From contig NZ_MKVV01000053.1 of NCBI RefSeq assembly GCF_001899645.1, positions 16,849 to 80,848 of the forward strand: a stretch of DNA of 64,000 nt, in the 5' to 3' direction. A program made the translations under genes and the position numbers. The stretch comes from Pseudonocardia sp. 73-21. GTDB lineage: Bacteria; Actinomycetota; Actinomycetes; Mycobacteriales; Pseudonocardiaceae. Shown piece by piece: positions 8,593 through 17,651 of this stretch (position 1 is the stretch's first letter; each line of letters opens with the position of its first letter). Below the pieces are notes generated by a model that saw only the letters and a program-made list of their open reading frames with translations, searched no databases and was not told the DNA's origin.

Positions 8593-9459
8593 ATGCGCTT
8601 ACGTTGGGCCGTGACCACTCTGCGCTCGTCCCGTCCGCTGGACCGGCTGCGCGAGGAGGTGCGGGGCACGGCGCCGCTCCCCGCGTTGTCCGGCGAGCGC
8701 TACGCGCTGACCCACGCCGCCTACGAGGCCGCCAGCGACCAGCGTCCGCGGTTGGAGGCGTGGCTCGCCCGCGAGCTGCCGCCGCTGCTGGCGGGCATCG
8801 ACCCGGTGCGCGTGGTGGGCGTCGGGGTCGGCGACGGCACCGTCGACGCCGTGCTGGCCGCCGCGCTCGCGTCCGACGGCCGGCGGGTGCACTACACGGG
8901 GGTGGAGCCGCACGCGGCGTCGGCGGTGGGTTTCGCCGGGCGGCTCGCGGCGCTGGCCGTCTCGGCGTTGATCCCGACCGTCGTCATCGGCGACTTCGCC
9001 GACCACGACGCCGGGGCGCCGGCCGACCTCGTGCACTTCGTCCACTCGCTCTACTACGTCGACGACCTGTCCGCGGCCCTGGACCACGCGCTGTCGATGG
9101 TGCGGCCCGGCGGGCTGCTCGTGGCGGCGACCGCGCCGCTGGAGCCGCTGTGCGTCCTCACGGAACTGCTGTGCCCGTGGGGCGGTCACCGTCCGTGGTT
9201 CGCCGGGGACGTGCGCGCCGAGCTCGACCTGCGGGGCCTCGACGTCCGCGCCGAGACGCTCGTCGGCCACCTGGACGTCCGGGACGCGCTGCTGGGTGGC
9301 GGGGAGGACGTCCTCGACTTCCTCGTGGGCGCCCGCACCTCGGCGATGGAGCCGCAGGTGCGTGCACAGATGCTCGATTACCTGCGGGACATCTCCCTGC
9401 CCGGCTCCGTGGGGGTGGTGCCGCATCCGTTGGATCTGACCATTGCGCGCATCCCCTGA
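8593..9459 (+). CDS. SAM-dependent methyltransferase
   Basis: A 288-aa protein with a degenerate motif I (VVGVGVGDGTVD) and a motif IV-like region ADLVHFVHSLYYVDD. The Tyr/Asp-rich FVHSLYYVDD and an early YALTHAAYEAASDQ segment resemble the histamine/betaine-type small-molecule N-methyltransferase fold. ATG 8593 is used; GTG 8611 in frame would give a 6-residue shorter protein. It is divergent from the methyltransferase-dioxygenase pair and may act in the same pathway; that link is inferred from position only. Confidence 0.78.
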   Translation: MRLRWAVTTLRSSRPLDRLREEVRGTAPLPALSGERYALTHAAYEAASDQRPRLEAWLARELPPLLAGIDPVRVVGVGVGDGTVDAVLAAALASDGRRVHYTGVEPHAASAVGFAGRLAALAVSALIPTVVIGDFADHDAGAPADLVHFVHSLYYVDDLSAALDHALSMVRPGGLLVAATAPLEPLCVLTELLCPWGGHRPWFAGDVRAELDLRGLDVRAETLVGHLDVRDALLGGGEDVLDFLVGARTSAMEPQVRAQMLDYLRDISLPGSVGVVPHPLDLTIARIP

Positions 9460-9505
9460 TCGGCCGGATGGTCTTGTCCTTGCGCCACCCGGTGGTCAAG
9501 ACTCA

Positions 9506-9526
9506 CCCGGATTTCACTCATCCGGG
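9506..9526. promoter_or_regulatory. Hairpin in the leader of the peptidase gene
   Basis: Perfect 7-bp arms CCCGGAT and ATCCGGG around a 7-nt loop, ending 23 nt before the start codon of the secreted peptidase. A further GTCTTG/CAAGAC pair lies just upstream. It could be an operator or an mRNA leader stem. Confidence 0.35.
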
Positions 9527-9549
9527 CAACGGCCCACAGGGGGGCATGA

Positions 9550-11160
9550 ATGCGCAGAGTTGTCATCGCGCTCGTCACAGCAGGACTGCTGGCAGCCGGC
9601 ATCGTCACCGCGCCACTGGCGCAGGCGGCCCCGACAGGGCCGTCCGCCACGCCGGATTTCCAACCGGCTCCCGTCACATGGGGGCCCTGCACCACCAACA
9701 ACACGCTGAAGGCGCGCGGCGCCGAGTGCGGGTTCGTCGAGGTTCCGCTGGACTACGCGAACCCCAGGGGCACGAAGATCCAGCTGGCGGTCTCGCGGCT
9801 CAAGCACACCACCACGGACTTCCAGGGCGTGATGCTGGTGAACCCGGGTGGCCCCGGTGGATCCGGCCTCATCTACTCGGTCCTGCGCGACAGCGCGACG
9901 CTGAACGGAGCCGGCAAGTCCTACGACTGGATCGGGTTCGACCCGCGCGGCGTCGGCTCCAGCAAGCCCGCGCTGAGCTGCATCCCGGACTACGCCGGCT
10001 ACAACCGGCCGTACTACATCCCGGACAACCCGAAGGACGAGGCGGCCTGGCTCAAGAAGTCGGCCTCCTACAGTGCGGCGTGCGCGGTCAAGGGTCGTGA
10101 CCTGCTGCCGCACCTGACCACGGCCGACTCGGCCAAGGACATGGACAGCATCCGCAAGGCGCTGGGCCAGGAGCAGATCAACTACTACGGCTTCTCCTAC
10201 GGCACCTACCTCGGGTCGGTCTACGCGACGCTGTTCCCCCAGAACCTGCGGCGGGCGGTCTTCGACGGTGTCGTCGACCCGCGCGGTGTCTGGGAGCAGG
10301 ACAACTACGACCAGGACATCGCGTTCGAGCGCAACATCAAGATCTACTTCGAGTGGGTCGCGAAGTACGACTCGATCTACCACCTCGGCACCACCGAGGC
10401 GGCGGTCGAGAAGCAGTACGACGACCAGTACCAGGCGCTCCGCACGACGCCGGCCGGCGGCAAGATCGGCTCGTCGGAGTGGAACGACATCTTCCTGCAG
10501 GCCGGCTACTACGTGTACGGCTGGGAGGACATCGCCACGGCGTTCTCGAGCTGGGTCAACGACAAGAACGCGGACGGCCTGATCGCGCTCTACGGCGGCC
10601 CGCCCTTCGACGACAACGGCTACGCCATGTACCTCGGTGTGCAGTGCGTCGACGCGACGTGGTCGAGCTACCCGCAGTTCCGCCAGAAGAACGCGGCCGT
10701 CTACAAGAAGGCGCCGTTCGAGACCTGGTCCAACGCCTGGTTCAACGCGCCGTGCACGTTCTGGCCGGCCAAGGCGGGCACCCCGGTGAAGATCGACGGG
10801 AGCAAGGCCCCGCCGATCCTGCTGGTCAGCGAGACCCTGGACGCGGCCACCCCGTACTCGGGCGCGCTGGAGATCCGCAAGCAGTTCCCGAAGTCGTCGC
10901 TGCTGGAGGGCGTGGGTGGCACCACGCACGCCGGCACCTTCGGCGACTCCGACTGCGAGAACGCGGTGGTGGCGAGCTACATCGCGACGGGCGCGCTGCC
11001 CAAGCGGGTCGCGGGCAACGGCAAGTCCGACGCCCAGTGCGACCCGAACCCGCAGCCGGTGCCGACCGCGCCGGCCACCGCGGCCTCGATGGCCGCGACG
11101 GGTAGCGGTGCGGCCGCCCAGGCGGTGCCGGGCAGTGGGACGAAGGCGCTAACCCGCTAG
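9550..11160 (+). CDS. Secreted alpha/beta-hydrolase, tripeptidyl aminopeptidase-like
   Basis: A 536-aa exported serine peptidase of the S33 TAP/SlpD type found in Streptomyces and relatives. A signal peptide (about residues 1-27, ending AQAAP) is followed by the hydrolase fold: oxyanion segment NPGGPGGSG, IGFDPRGVGSS, and the nucleophile elbow GFSYGT near residue 216. The C-terminal TAP-like domain carries the catalytic Asp (ETLDAATPY) and His (GTTHAGTF). It likely removes N-terminal tripeptides outside the cell. Its end overlaps the convergent GH57 gene by 12 bp. Confidence 0.9.
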   Translation: MRRVVIALVTAGLLAAGIVTAPLAQAAPTGPSATPDFQPAPVTWGPCTTNNTLKARGAECGFVEVPLDYANPRGTKIQLAVSRLKHTTTDFQGVMLVNPGGPGGSGLIYSVLRDSATLNGAGKSYDWIGFDPRGVGSSKPALSCIPDYAGYNRPYYIPDNPKDEAAWLKKSASYSAACAVKGRDLLPHLTTADSAKDMDSIRKALGQEQINYYGFSYGTYLGSVYATLFPQNLRRAVFDGVVDPRGVWEQDNYDQDIAFERNIKIYFEWVAKYDSIYHLGTTEAAVEKQYDDQYQALRTTPAGGKIGSSEWNDIFLQAGYYVYGWEDIATAFSSWVNDKNADGLIALYGGPPFDDNGYAMYLGVQCVDATWSSYPQFRQKNAAVYKKAPFETWSNAWFNAPCTFWPAKAGTPVKIDGSKAPPILLVSETLDAATPYSGALEIRKQFPKSSLLEGVGGTTHAGTFGDSDCENAVVASYIATGALPKRVAGNGKSDAQCDPNPQPVPTAPATAASMAATGSGAAAQAVPGSGTKALTR

Positions 11161-12627
11161 TCCCCGGGAGTCGACGGAACCGAACGGAGTGGCGGCCCAG
11201 TGCGCGATGCGCCGGGCCGCCGCTCCGCGTCGGCCCCCGGCCAGCAGTCCGGCGAGCTCCTCGACGTGCCCGGCGTGGGTCCGGGCGCGGTCGCGCGCGT
11301 AACCGGCCGCCGAGTCCTTGCTGACCATGAACGCCCAGTCGCTCGACAGTGCCAGCAGCGCCTCCTGCGCGAGGGCGTCGCGCAGGGGGTCGCGGGCGCG
11401 GCCCGGAGCGGTCGAGGACACCAGCGTCTTCTGCACCTGGTCGTTGAGCGCGACGATGTCGGCCACCTGCTCGCCCGCCCAGACCCGCCAGTCCTTGCCC
11501 GATCCCCACGACGACGGCGGCAGGTCCACGGGTGCACCGACCAGCCCGGCGTCGGTGGCGCCCCGCAGCGTGGTGACGCGCACGCCCGCCTCGGGCAGCG
11601 CGCGCAGCACCGCCTCCAGCCACGCCGGGCCCTCGTGCCACCAGTGGCCGAACAGTTCGGTGTCGAACGCCGCGACCGTCAGCGCCGGACGTCCGTGCTG
11701 GTCACGCAGTCCGGCGAGCCTTTCGCGGACGACCGACACGAAGTCGGCGGCGTCCCTCGCGACGGCGGCCGCGGCCCGCTCGGGGTCGTAGGGCTGCTTG
11801 GCCTCCGGCGCCACCGACTTCCCCGTGACGCGGGACGGCTTGAGGCCCGAGGCGTGGTCGAACGTGTGGAAGTCGCGGTAGTCGCGGCCGCCCGGGTAGC
11901 CCGAGCGCGGCGACCACACCCGGTAGGTGACGTCGAGGTCGCGGCCGAACGCCACCACGTCGGACGTCCCGACGGTGCGGCCGAACGCGGTGACGCCGCG
12001 CAGCGCCGGCCCGTCGACGAGGAAGCGGCGCACGCCCGCCGCGGCGTAGCCGTCCTCCATGCCCGGGGTGTAGCCGCACTCGGGCGCCCAGATCCCGGCC
12101 GGCCGCGTCCCGGTGCGCAGCGTCTGGTCGGCCAGCCCCGTCTCCAGCGCGAAGGCACGTACCTCCGGCAGCAGCAGCGGGCCGAACGGGTGGGTGGCGG
12201 GGCCGCCGAGCAGCTCCATCGCCCCGGCGTCGGCCAGCCCGCGCAGCACCGGCGACGCGCCGTGGCGCCAGCGCGTCTCGAAGTCGGTGAGCGCGGCGGC
12301 GGCGGCGCGGTGCTCGTGGGCGGCCAGGTCGGGCAGGCGCGGGGCGGCCTCATGGGCGCGCAGCAGCCAGCCGCCGAGCCAGTCGTGCAGACCGCGCAGG
12401 CAGTACGGGTCGTCGAGCTGGGCGGCGAGCACCGGCGTGACGCCGAGCGTCAGCAGGTCCTGCCGCCCCTCGGAGGCCAGCCGGGACACCACGTCGACGA
12501 CGGGGAGATACGAGTGCGCCCACGCCTGGTAGAGCCACTCCTCCCCGACGGGCCACCGCCCGTGGTGCGCGAGCCACGGCAGATGCGAGTGGAGTACGAG
12601 GCAGAACGTCCCCACGGGCCCGCTCAC
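11149..12627 (-). CDS. GH57 1,4-alpha-glucan branching enzyme, Rv3031-like
   Basis: A 492-aa GH57 enzyme introducing alpha-1,6 branches into alpha-1,4-glucan. Seen directly: N-terminal FCLVLHSHLPW, the nucleophile Glu in IWAPECGYTPGMED and the acid/base Asp in AFDTELFGHWWHEG, all family hallmarks. GTG 12627 is chosen because it places the conserved N-terminus near residue 6. It neighbours an Rv3030-like methyltransferase upstream on the same strand (82-bp gap), matching the mycobacterial Rv3030-Rv3031-Rv3032 locus for methylglucose lipopolysaccharide, except that the GT4 gene lies about 5 kb further downstream. Confidence 0.92.
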   Translation of the reverse strand: MSGPVGTFCLVLHSHLPWLAHHGRWPVGEEWLYQAWAHSYLPVVDVVSRLASEGRQDLLTLGVTPVLAAQLDDPYCLRGLHDWLGGWLLRAHEAAPRLPDLAAHEHRAAAAALTDFETRWRHGASPVLRGLADAGAMELLGGPATHPFGPLLLPEVRAFALETGLADQTLRTGTRPAGIWAPECGYTPGMEDGYAAAGVRRFLVDGPALRGVTAFGRTVGTSDVVAFGRDLDVTYRVWSPRSGYPGGRDYRDFHTFDHASGLKPSRVTGKSVAPEAKQPYDPERAAAAVARDAADFVSVVRERLAGLRDQHGRPALTVAAFDTELFGHWWHEGPAWLEAVLRALPEAGVRVTTLRGATDAGLVGAPVDLPPSSWGSGKDWRVWAGEQVADIVALNDQVQKTLVSSTAPGRARDPLRDALAQEALLALSSDWAFMVSKDSAAGYARDRARTHAGHVEELAGLLAGGRRGAAARRIAHWAATPFGSVDSRGLAG

Positions 12628-12709
12628 GTGCCCACCGCACACGCGTCGTGGCGAGCGCACACCCGTTGTGGCGCTGGCGCGGCCGGGGCTGCGCTTGTGC
12701 GGTGCGCCG

Positions 12710-13477
12710 TCATGCTCGCCTCGCCGACAACACGAGATCGAGGCTCGCGTCGATCTCGTCGGCGCCGAGGTCGAAGTCGGCGCAGCGCACCGACTCGACG
12801 TCGCGCAGCAGTGCCCCGGGCCAGATGCCGTCACCCAGGACGACCGCCGTCTGGGCCTCGACGATCGAGCCGCCGTGCGCCGCGTCGAGAGCGCGCAGGC
12901 GGGGGCCGTGGTGCAGGCCCAGCACCTCGACATCGGCGAAGCCCGCGTCGGCGACGAGCCCGCCCAGCTCGGCGCCGGAGAGCTCGCGGGTGTGGAACGG
13001 GTTGAGCGGGGTGTCACGGCCGGGGGAGAAGGTGATGCGGTTCGGCGTCGAGACGAACAGCGTGCCTCCCGGCCGCAGCACGCGCCGGCACTCGCGCAGG
13101 AACCCGTCCTGGTCCCACAGGTGCTCGATGACCTGTAACGAGACCACCACGTCGACCGCGCAATCCGGCACCGGCAGCGCCACCAGGTTCGTGCGCGCCA
13201 CCCCGATGCGGGGGTAGCGGCGGGCGGCGTGGGCGGCGGCCTGGGCGTCGTAGTCCAGCGCCAGCACACGACGGGCGACGCCGGCGAGCAGGTCGGCGCC
13301 GTAACCCTCGCCGCAGCCTGCCTCCAGGACCGTCGCGCCCGTGCAGCGCGGAGCCAGCTCCTCGTAGACCACCTCGTGGCGGCGGAACCAGTAGTTCTCC
13401 TCGGCGATGCCGGGCACGGTACGCTCGCCGGTGAGAGGCAGATTGACAGCCTGATCTGCGCCTATAGGAAAGCTCAC
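12710..13477 (-). CDS. SAM-dependent methyltransferase, Rv3030-like
   Basis: A 255-aa class I methyltransferase with motif I VLEAGCGEGYGADLL, motif II LALDYD, motif IV VDVVVSLQVIEHLWD and post-motif RVLRPGG, then STPN. Homologous in organisation to mycobacterial Rv3030, which is linked to methylglucose lipopolysaccharide production and lies beside the branching enzyme gene. The GTG start at 13477 gives a short N-terminal extension. This is the last core-type gene before the recombinase at 13544. Confidence 0.85.
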   Translation of the reverse strand: MSFPIGADQAVNLPLTGERTVPGIAEENYWFRRHEVVYEELAPRCTGATVLEAGCGEGYGADLLAGVARRVLALDYDAQAAAHAARRYPRIGVARTNLVALPVPDCAVDVVVSLQVIEHLWDQDGFLRECRRVLRPGGTLFVSTPNRITFSPGRDTPLNPFHTRELSGAELGGLVADAGFADVEVLGLHHGPRLRALDAAHGGSIVEAQTAVVLGDGIWPGALLRDVESVRCADFDLGADEIDASLDLVLSARRA

Positions 13478-13543
13478 GTCGTTCGCATGCCTCTCGTCAG
13501 TTCCGCACAGCGCTCGTTGCCAACATAACCGACGGAGCCAGCG

Positions 13544-14467
13544 ATGAACGAACTGATGGACCTGGCCGAGGAGTGGGATCTCACGCTCGGCACGGTGTCA
13601 GACAAGACGAGGGAGGTCTACCGGCGGGCTATCGTCCAGTTCTCGGCCTGGCTCGGAGCCGAACATCCCGACGTCGTCGCGATCGAGCAGCTGCAGCGGC
13701 GGCACGTCGACGGATGGATGCGGCATCTCGCTGACGGGCTGGGGCGCAGCGACGCGACCCGTCGGGTGCGGCTCATCGCGCTGCGGAAGTTCTTCGCATA
13801 TCTGGTGAGCGAGCCGGACATTCCGATGGACACCAACCCTGCCGGCCTCGTCGCGTTGCCCAGTCCCAAGGACAAGGTCGTCCCGGTGATCCACGACGAG
13901 GACCTGGTGAAGCTGCTGCGGCCCGTCGAACGCGGCTCGACGTTCGTCGACCGACGCGACGCGGCGATTCTCCGCGTACTCATCGACACCGGGTGCCGAC
14001 GCGGGGAACTGGCTGGCATCGACGTCGAGGACGTCGACCTTCGGACGAACGACGTCCGGCTCCGCCGCACCAAGGGAGGCAGCGAGCGGCTCGTCCCGAT
14101 CGGCGCGAAGTCAGCACTTGCTCTGCGCAAGTACCTGAGGGCGAGGCAACGGCACGCAGCCGCTGGATCACCCGCGCTGTTCCTGTCGATCCGCTCGGGC
14201 AACCGCGGTGGATGGAGGATGTCCGGCGGCGGGATAGCCGAGATGCTGGTGCGGCGGTGTGCGGCAGTTGACCTTCCGCCCGTGCATCCGCACATGTTCC
14301 GGCACACCTGGGCTAACGACCTCTTGTCGAATGGCGCGAACGAGACGGACGTCGAGAAGCTTGCCGGGTGGCGGAGCCCGCTCATGGTCCGTCGATACGG
14401 CGCATCGGCCGCAGCGCAGCGCGCTCGCGATTCTTCAAGAAGGTTGGCGCGTGGCGACCGAGTTTGA
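13544..14467 (+). CDS. Tyrosine recombinase / integrase
   Basis: A 307-aa XerC/D-type or phage-type tyrosine recombinase that cuts and rejoins DNA through a 3'-phosphotyrosine. An N-terminal SAM-like core-binding domain (residues about 10-100) precedes the catalytic domain. Catalytic residues are visible: Arg in DTGCRRGEL, Lys in RTKGGSER, HxxR in HMFRH, Trp in LAGWRSPLM and Tyr in VRRYGAS. All are present, so it should be active. It stands at the left edge of the accessory region and may have mobilised the helicase segment. No flanking attachment duplication could be identified. Confidence 0.92.
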   Translation: MNELMDLAEEWDLTLGTVSDKTREVYRRAIVQFSAWLGAEHPDVVAIEQLQRRHVDGWMRHLADGLGRSDATRRVRLIALRKFFAYLVSEPDIPMDTNPAGLVALPSPKDKVVPVIHDEDLVKLLRPVERGSTFVDRRDAAILRVLIDTGCRRGELAGIDVEDVDLRTNDVRLRRTKGGSERLVPIGAKSALALRKYLRARQRHAAAGSPALFLSIRSGNRGGWRMSGGGIAEMLVRRCAAVDLPPVHPHMFRHTWANDLLSNGANETDVEKLAGWRSPLMVRRYGASAAAQRARDSSRRLARGDRV

Positions 14468-14568
14468 GGGCTCGTGTCGCCGGATCCTGAAATCTGACCC
14501 CCTGGCGGTTCGGCGGATTCCGGCCATCGTCGCAACACGTGGGTGAAGGTGGTGAAGCGTAGCGGGGT

Positions 14569-14934
14569 TCAGCGGGTGATCGTAGGTGCGAGCTTGGTGA
14601 CCGTCATGCCGGTCAGCTCGGCCCAGGTTTGGGTGGCTGCGGCCAGGGTGAGGACGCTGCCGTCGAGGACGTGTTCGCCACCTTGTCTGACGATCAGCGT
14701 GTTCAACGAGCGGAAGGCGCGTCCCTTCCGGGCGAGGACGAGGATGTCGGTCGCGGCGCGTTCACCGCGCCAGTGCCCGGCCGGCAGCTGTGCTCGTGGG
14801 CCGACACCGTTGGGTGCGTGCGGGTCAGCGCCGCAGAGCCGGTCATCAAGCAGCCCGAGAGCGGCGCCGATGCCTGAAGTGGCCCCACCCTCTACGTACC
14901 AGCACTGACTGTGGGACGAAGTCAGGGCAGACAA
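14569..14934 (-). CDS. Unrecognised short ORF in a low-GC insert
   Basis: A 121-aa reading frame. The C-terminal half (from LPAGHWRGERAATD to the end) shows good GC bias at third codon positions and a plausible alpha/beta composition, whereas the N-terminal third does not. It may be a remnant of a longer gene whose start has been lost. It lies between the recombinase and the helicase operon, with the stretches 14468-14568 and 14935-15020 apparently non-coding. No family recognised. Confidence 0.4.
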   Translation of the reverse strand: MSALTSSHSQCWYVEGGATSGIGAALGLLDDRLCGADPHAPNGVGPRAQLPAGHWRGERAATDILVLARKGRAFRSLNTLIVRQGGEHVLDGSVLTLAAATQTWAELTGMTVTKLAPTITR

Positions 14935-15020
14935 TGCTCAGCCGGCGATCCCCGCACGCCCATCCCCAGCACCACGACCAAGAAGATCAACAGCAGCGAT
15001 TCAAGATCACAGTACGGACG

Positions 15021-17651
15021 TTACGAAAGATCGAGGCTAACGCTCGAAGGACCTGTGCCGTTGATCCTCGTCCACACGTGCCGAAAGGCAGTGCGGTTGA
15101 CCCGACGTCGGTGGTACCTGCTGCTGAGCAAGTCGCGGAGCGGTTTGGATCCGCGGACGTGGGCCGGCACCTTCGCCGCAGTGTTGTAATCCTCCATCGC
15201 ATCGACGAATCTCATGAGTGGGAGAGCGCGGCTCCGTCTCCGGATGTCGGCGTCCGCAGCCAACGCTCGTACGAGACCATCGTGGATCGCCGCCCACCAG
15301 AAGTTGACGTACTGATGGTGTTCCGGCCGGATCGGCATGCTCAGTTTTGAACTCCACTGCCAGGCCGGCACTCTAGCATTCCTCGCCATGTCGAGGATAG
15401 TTCTTCTGCCAATCGGGTGCAGACCGCGGTAGAAGACTAGGAGCACGTTCGTCGACGACGTATCCCCCATCATCGATCGCAATGAGTCCAGTTCCTCTTG
15501 CCGCAGACCTCGACCGTCGTCCTGGGTGAAGAATTTGACGTCCGCCGGATTCCCGTATTTCTCGGCCGCGAACCGCAACATCTCGCGGACAGCGACCTGG
15601 TCGTTGTCGTCCTCGGACCCGACGATCAGGAACCGAGTTCTGCTGGGGCCGGCTGCCCTCTTCGGCGCTGGGTTCTGTCGTAGGACCGGCGCCTCGACAA
15701 CTGGTTCCGACGTCCGGAGCTCCCTCTGGATCCGGCCGGTGTGCAGCACCACCAGTTCACGGTTCGCGCGGGTGAGGCTGGTGTAGAGCAGGCCGTGCCG
15801 CCCGACGGGTCTCGGGAAGTTCATCGGTTCGACGACGACAGCGGCATCGAACTCGAGCCCCCGCGCCTGCTGCGGGGTCAGCACGCGTACGTGCCGCACA
15901 TCATTGACCATGGTGTTCGGGCGCTGCGGGTCGTTGCGGAACCCGGCCTTCCGCAGCGCGCGGATCGACTCCGGCGGATGAACGCCGATGACGACCACCG
16001 TGCCCTCAGGATGCCGGTCATGGAGGGTCGACACCTCATCGACGACTTGCGCGTACAGCCGCTCGGCCGCGATCTTCCGCACCCTGGGCGGTTCGCCGCC
16101 AGCTTGGAGGGAGACGACTGATCGTTCAGTCTCAGGCAGGAGCCGCGACGCGAACTCCATGATCGCCGCCGAAGTGCGGTATCCGCGGCGGAGGGCCACG
16201 ATAGGCATGTCGTCAACCGCGAGCGACCGGGAAACCGAAGTCCAGTCCGGATGGCTCAGATCGGAACGCCGCTGGTTCAGATCTCCCAGAATGGTCCAGT
16301 GTCCTGATGGGTTCAGGGAGCGGAGGACCGCCCACTCCAGGGGACTGAGGTCCTGTGCTTCGTCGACCACGACGTGGTCGTACGAGTACGGCCCTGCGCC
16401 GGCGACCGCTCCGCCGCAGGCGGCGAGGATCTGGAGGTACCTGCGCATCGTCTGGGCGGCGGTGAAGGCGGGGAGTGCTCGAAGGAAGAGCGCGCGCCCC
16501 AGGTCTTGCGTCAGGTGGGTGATGCCAACGCGGTTGGCACGGAGAGCACTATAGGTCTTCTCGACGCTGGCAGCGTGCGAGATCGGCTCGTTGAGGTGGC
16601 CCTCCTCACGCAGCAGGTGCACGGCCTTCCCGGCGAGGTCGTACAACTCGTGGTCGACTTCCCGCTGGTCGATCGGCTGGGTGTTGTCCAGACTGGCCGA
16701 GATCCCGCGAACGTCGAGCATGGCGCTATCGAGCGACATCGCATCGACGACGCCGGCGCCGCCGTTGAGTTCAGCCAGCACTCCGCGGATGTACTGGACG
16801 TAGTGCTCAGTAGGACCGATAACGAGGACCCGGCGGAGCGGGCGTGGCTCCTGCTCCGGGTGGACGAGGTAGGCTGCGCGGTGCGCGGCGACGACGGTCT
16901 TACCCGTTCCTGGGTGCCCTTCGATGACGAGCGACCGGTCCGAAGCGGCGGTGACCATCTCGTACTGGTCCGGCTGCAGCGTCGCGAGAATGCTCGTCAG
17001 ACGCTCCTTCCGGGGTGCCGAGATCGCGGCGAGGACGGCCCGCTCTGCGCGCATGGGCTCTCGCGCGGGCGCGATCGCCGGTGCCACCGACGCCTTCTTG
17101 AGGGAGGTCGCGGTCTCCGCCTCGTTCTCGAGGGGATGCCGCTGCTCGGGGGCAGGGGGTGCCTCGGCGTTGCGCCGCGGCAGCGGACGGCGAGTCGGTG
17201 CCTTCGGGATCGCTAGCCTGCGCCGCGCGAACGGTTCCGTGTGGCCCCGGGCCGGTCCGGGATCGTCGACGTAGTCGATGATTTCGTCGCCACGGCGGCG
17301 GAGAAGGGTTCTCCGCGACGTGATCTGAGAGCACAATTTGTGCTGGTTCCAGTGCGTGAAGAAGGTGCTTGCGATCGGCGCCGCCCAGCTGAACACGACG
17401 AGACCGTCTCGGTCGTGATAGTGGCTGCCGATGTAGAAGTCGGTTCCGTCGACGATGTCGGTGGGCTCCGCCAGCGCGACGCGACCGAGGAGGCCATGTA
17501 CCGGTGCCGACGCAGGCCTAGGCCCCGGAGCCTGGCGGTGGCCCCCGTGAGCCACGGGGAGCCGCTGCCGTCGCTCGCTCCGCAGCGCCTCGCGGTAGCG
17601 AAAATCGGCCGCGCGCTCGTCGGTGATGATGGCCGCATCGCCGTGGGTCAT
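15021..17651 (-). CDS. HelD/UvrD-like superfamily 1 helicase with a C-terminal extension
   Basis: An 876-aa protein. The N-terminal YIGSHYHDRDGLVVFSW and APIASTFF segments (residues 73-98) match the HelD-type domain of RNA polymerase-remodelling ATPases. Walker A is GHPGTGKT (residues 245-252) and Walker B VVVDEAQDL; helicase motifs continue through GDLNQRR and TSLTRANREL. After about residue 640 comes an extra domain starting RFLIVGSEDDNDQ with alternating beta/alpha character, not typical of HelD. Start ATG overlaps the stop of the SNF2 gene (ATGA), so the two helicases are co-translated. Base composition is less GC-rich than the flanks. Confidence 0.8.
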   Translation of the reverse strand: MTHGDAAIITDERAADFRYREALRSERRQRLPVAHGGHRQAPGPRPASAPVHGLLGRVALAEPTDIVDGTDFYIGSHYHDRDGLVVFSWAAPIASTFFTHWNQHKLCSQITSRRTLLRRRGDEIIDYVDDPGPARGHTEPFARRRLAIPKAPTRRPLPRRNAEAPPAPEQRHPLENEAETATSLKKASVAPAIAPAREPMRAERAVLAAISAPRKERLTSILATLQPDQYEMVTAASDRSLVIEGHPGTGKTVVAAHRAAYLVHPEQEPRPLRRVLVIGPTEHYVQYIRGVLAELNGGAGVVDAMSLDSAMLDVRGISASLDNTQPIDQREVDHELYDLAGKAVHLLREEGHLNEPISHAASVEKTYSALRANRVGITHLTQDLGRALFLRALPAFTAAQTMRRYLQILAACGGAVAGAGPYSYDHVVVDEAQDLSPLEWAVLRSLNPSGHWTILGDLNQRRSDLSHPDWTSVSRSLAVDDMPIVALRRGYRTSAAIMEFASRLLPETERSVVSLQAGGEPPRVRKIAAERLYAQVVDEVSTLHDRHPEGTVVVIGVHPPESIRALRKAGFRNDPQRPNTMVNDVRHVRVLTPQQARGLEFDAAVVVEPMNFPRPVGRHGLLYTSLTRANRELVVLHTGRIQRELRTSEPVVEAPVLRQNPAPKRAAGPSRTRFLIVGSEDDNDQVAVREMLRFAAEKYGNPADVKFFTQDDGRGLRQEELDSLRSMMGDTSSTNVLLVFYRGLHPIGRRTILDMARNARVPAWQWSSKLSMPIRPEHHQYVNFWWAAIHDGLVRALAADADIRRRSRALPLMRFVDAMEDYNTAAKVPAHVRGSKPLRDLLSSRYHRRRVNRTAFRHVWTRINGTGPSSVSLDLS

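Noticed and set aside
13478-13543. tRNA gene or attachment site beside the integrase
   Set aside because: No cloverleaf-compatible sequence or duplicated core could be seen here or at the far side.
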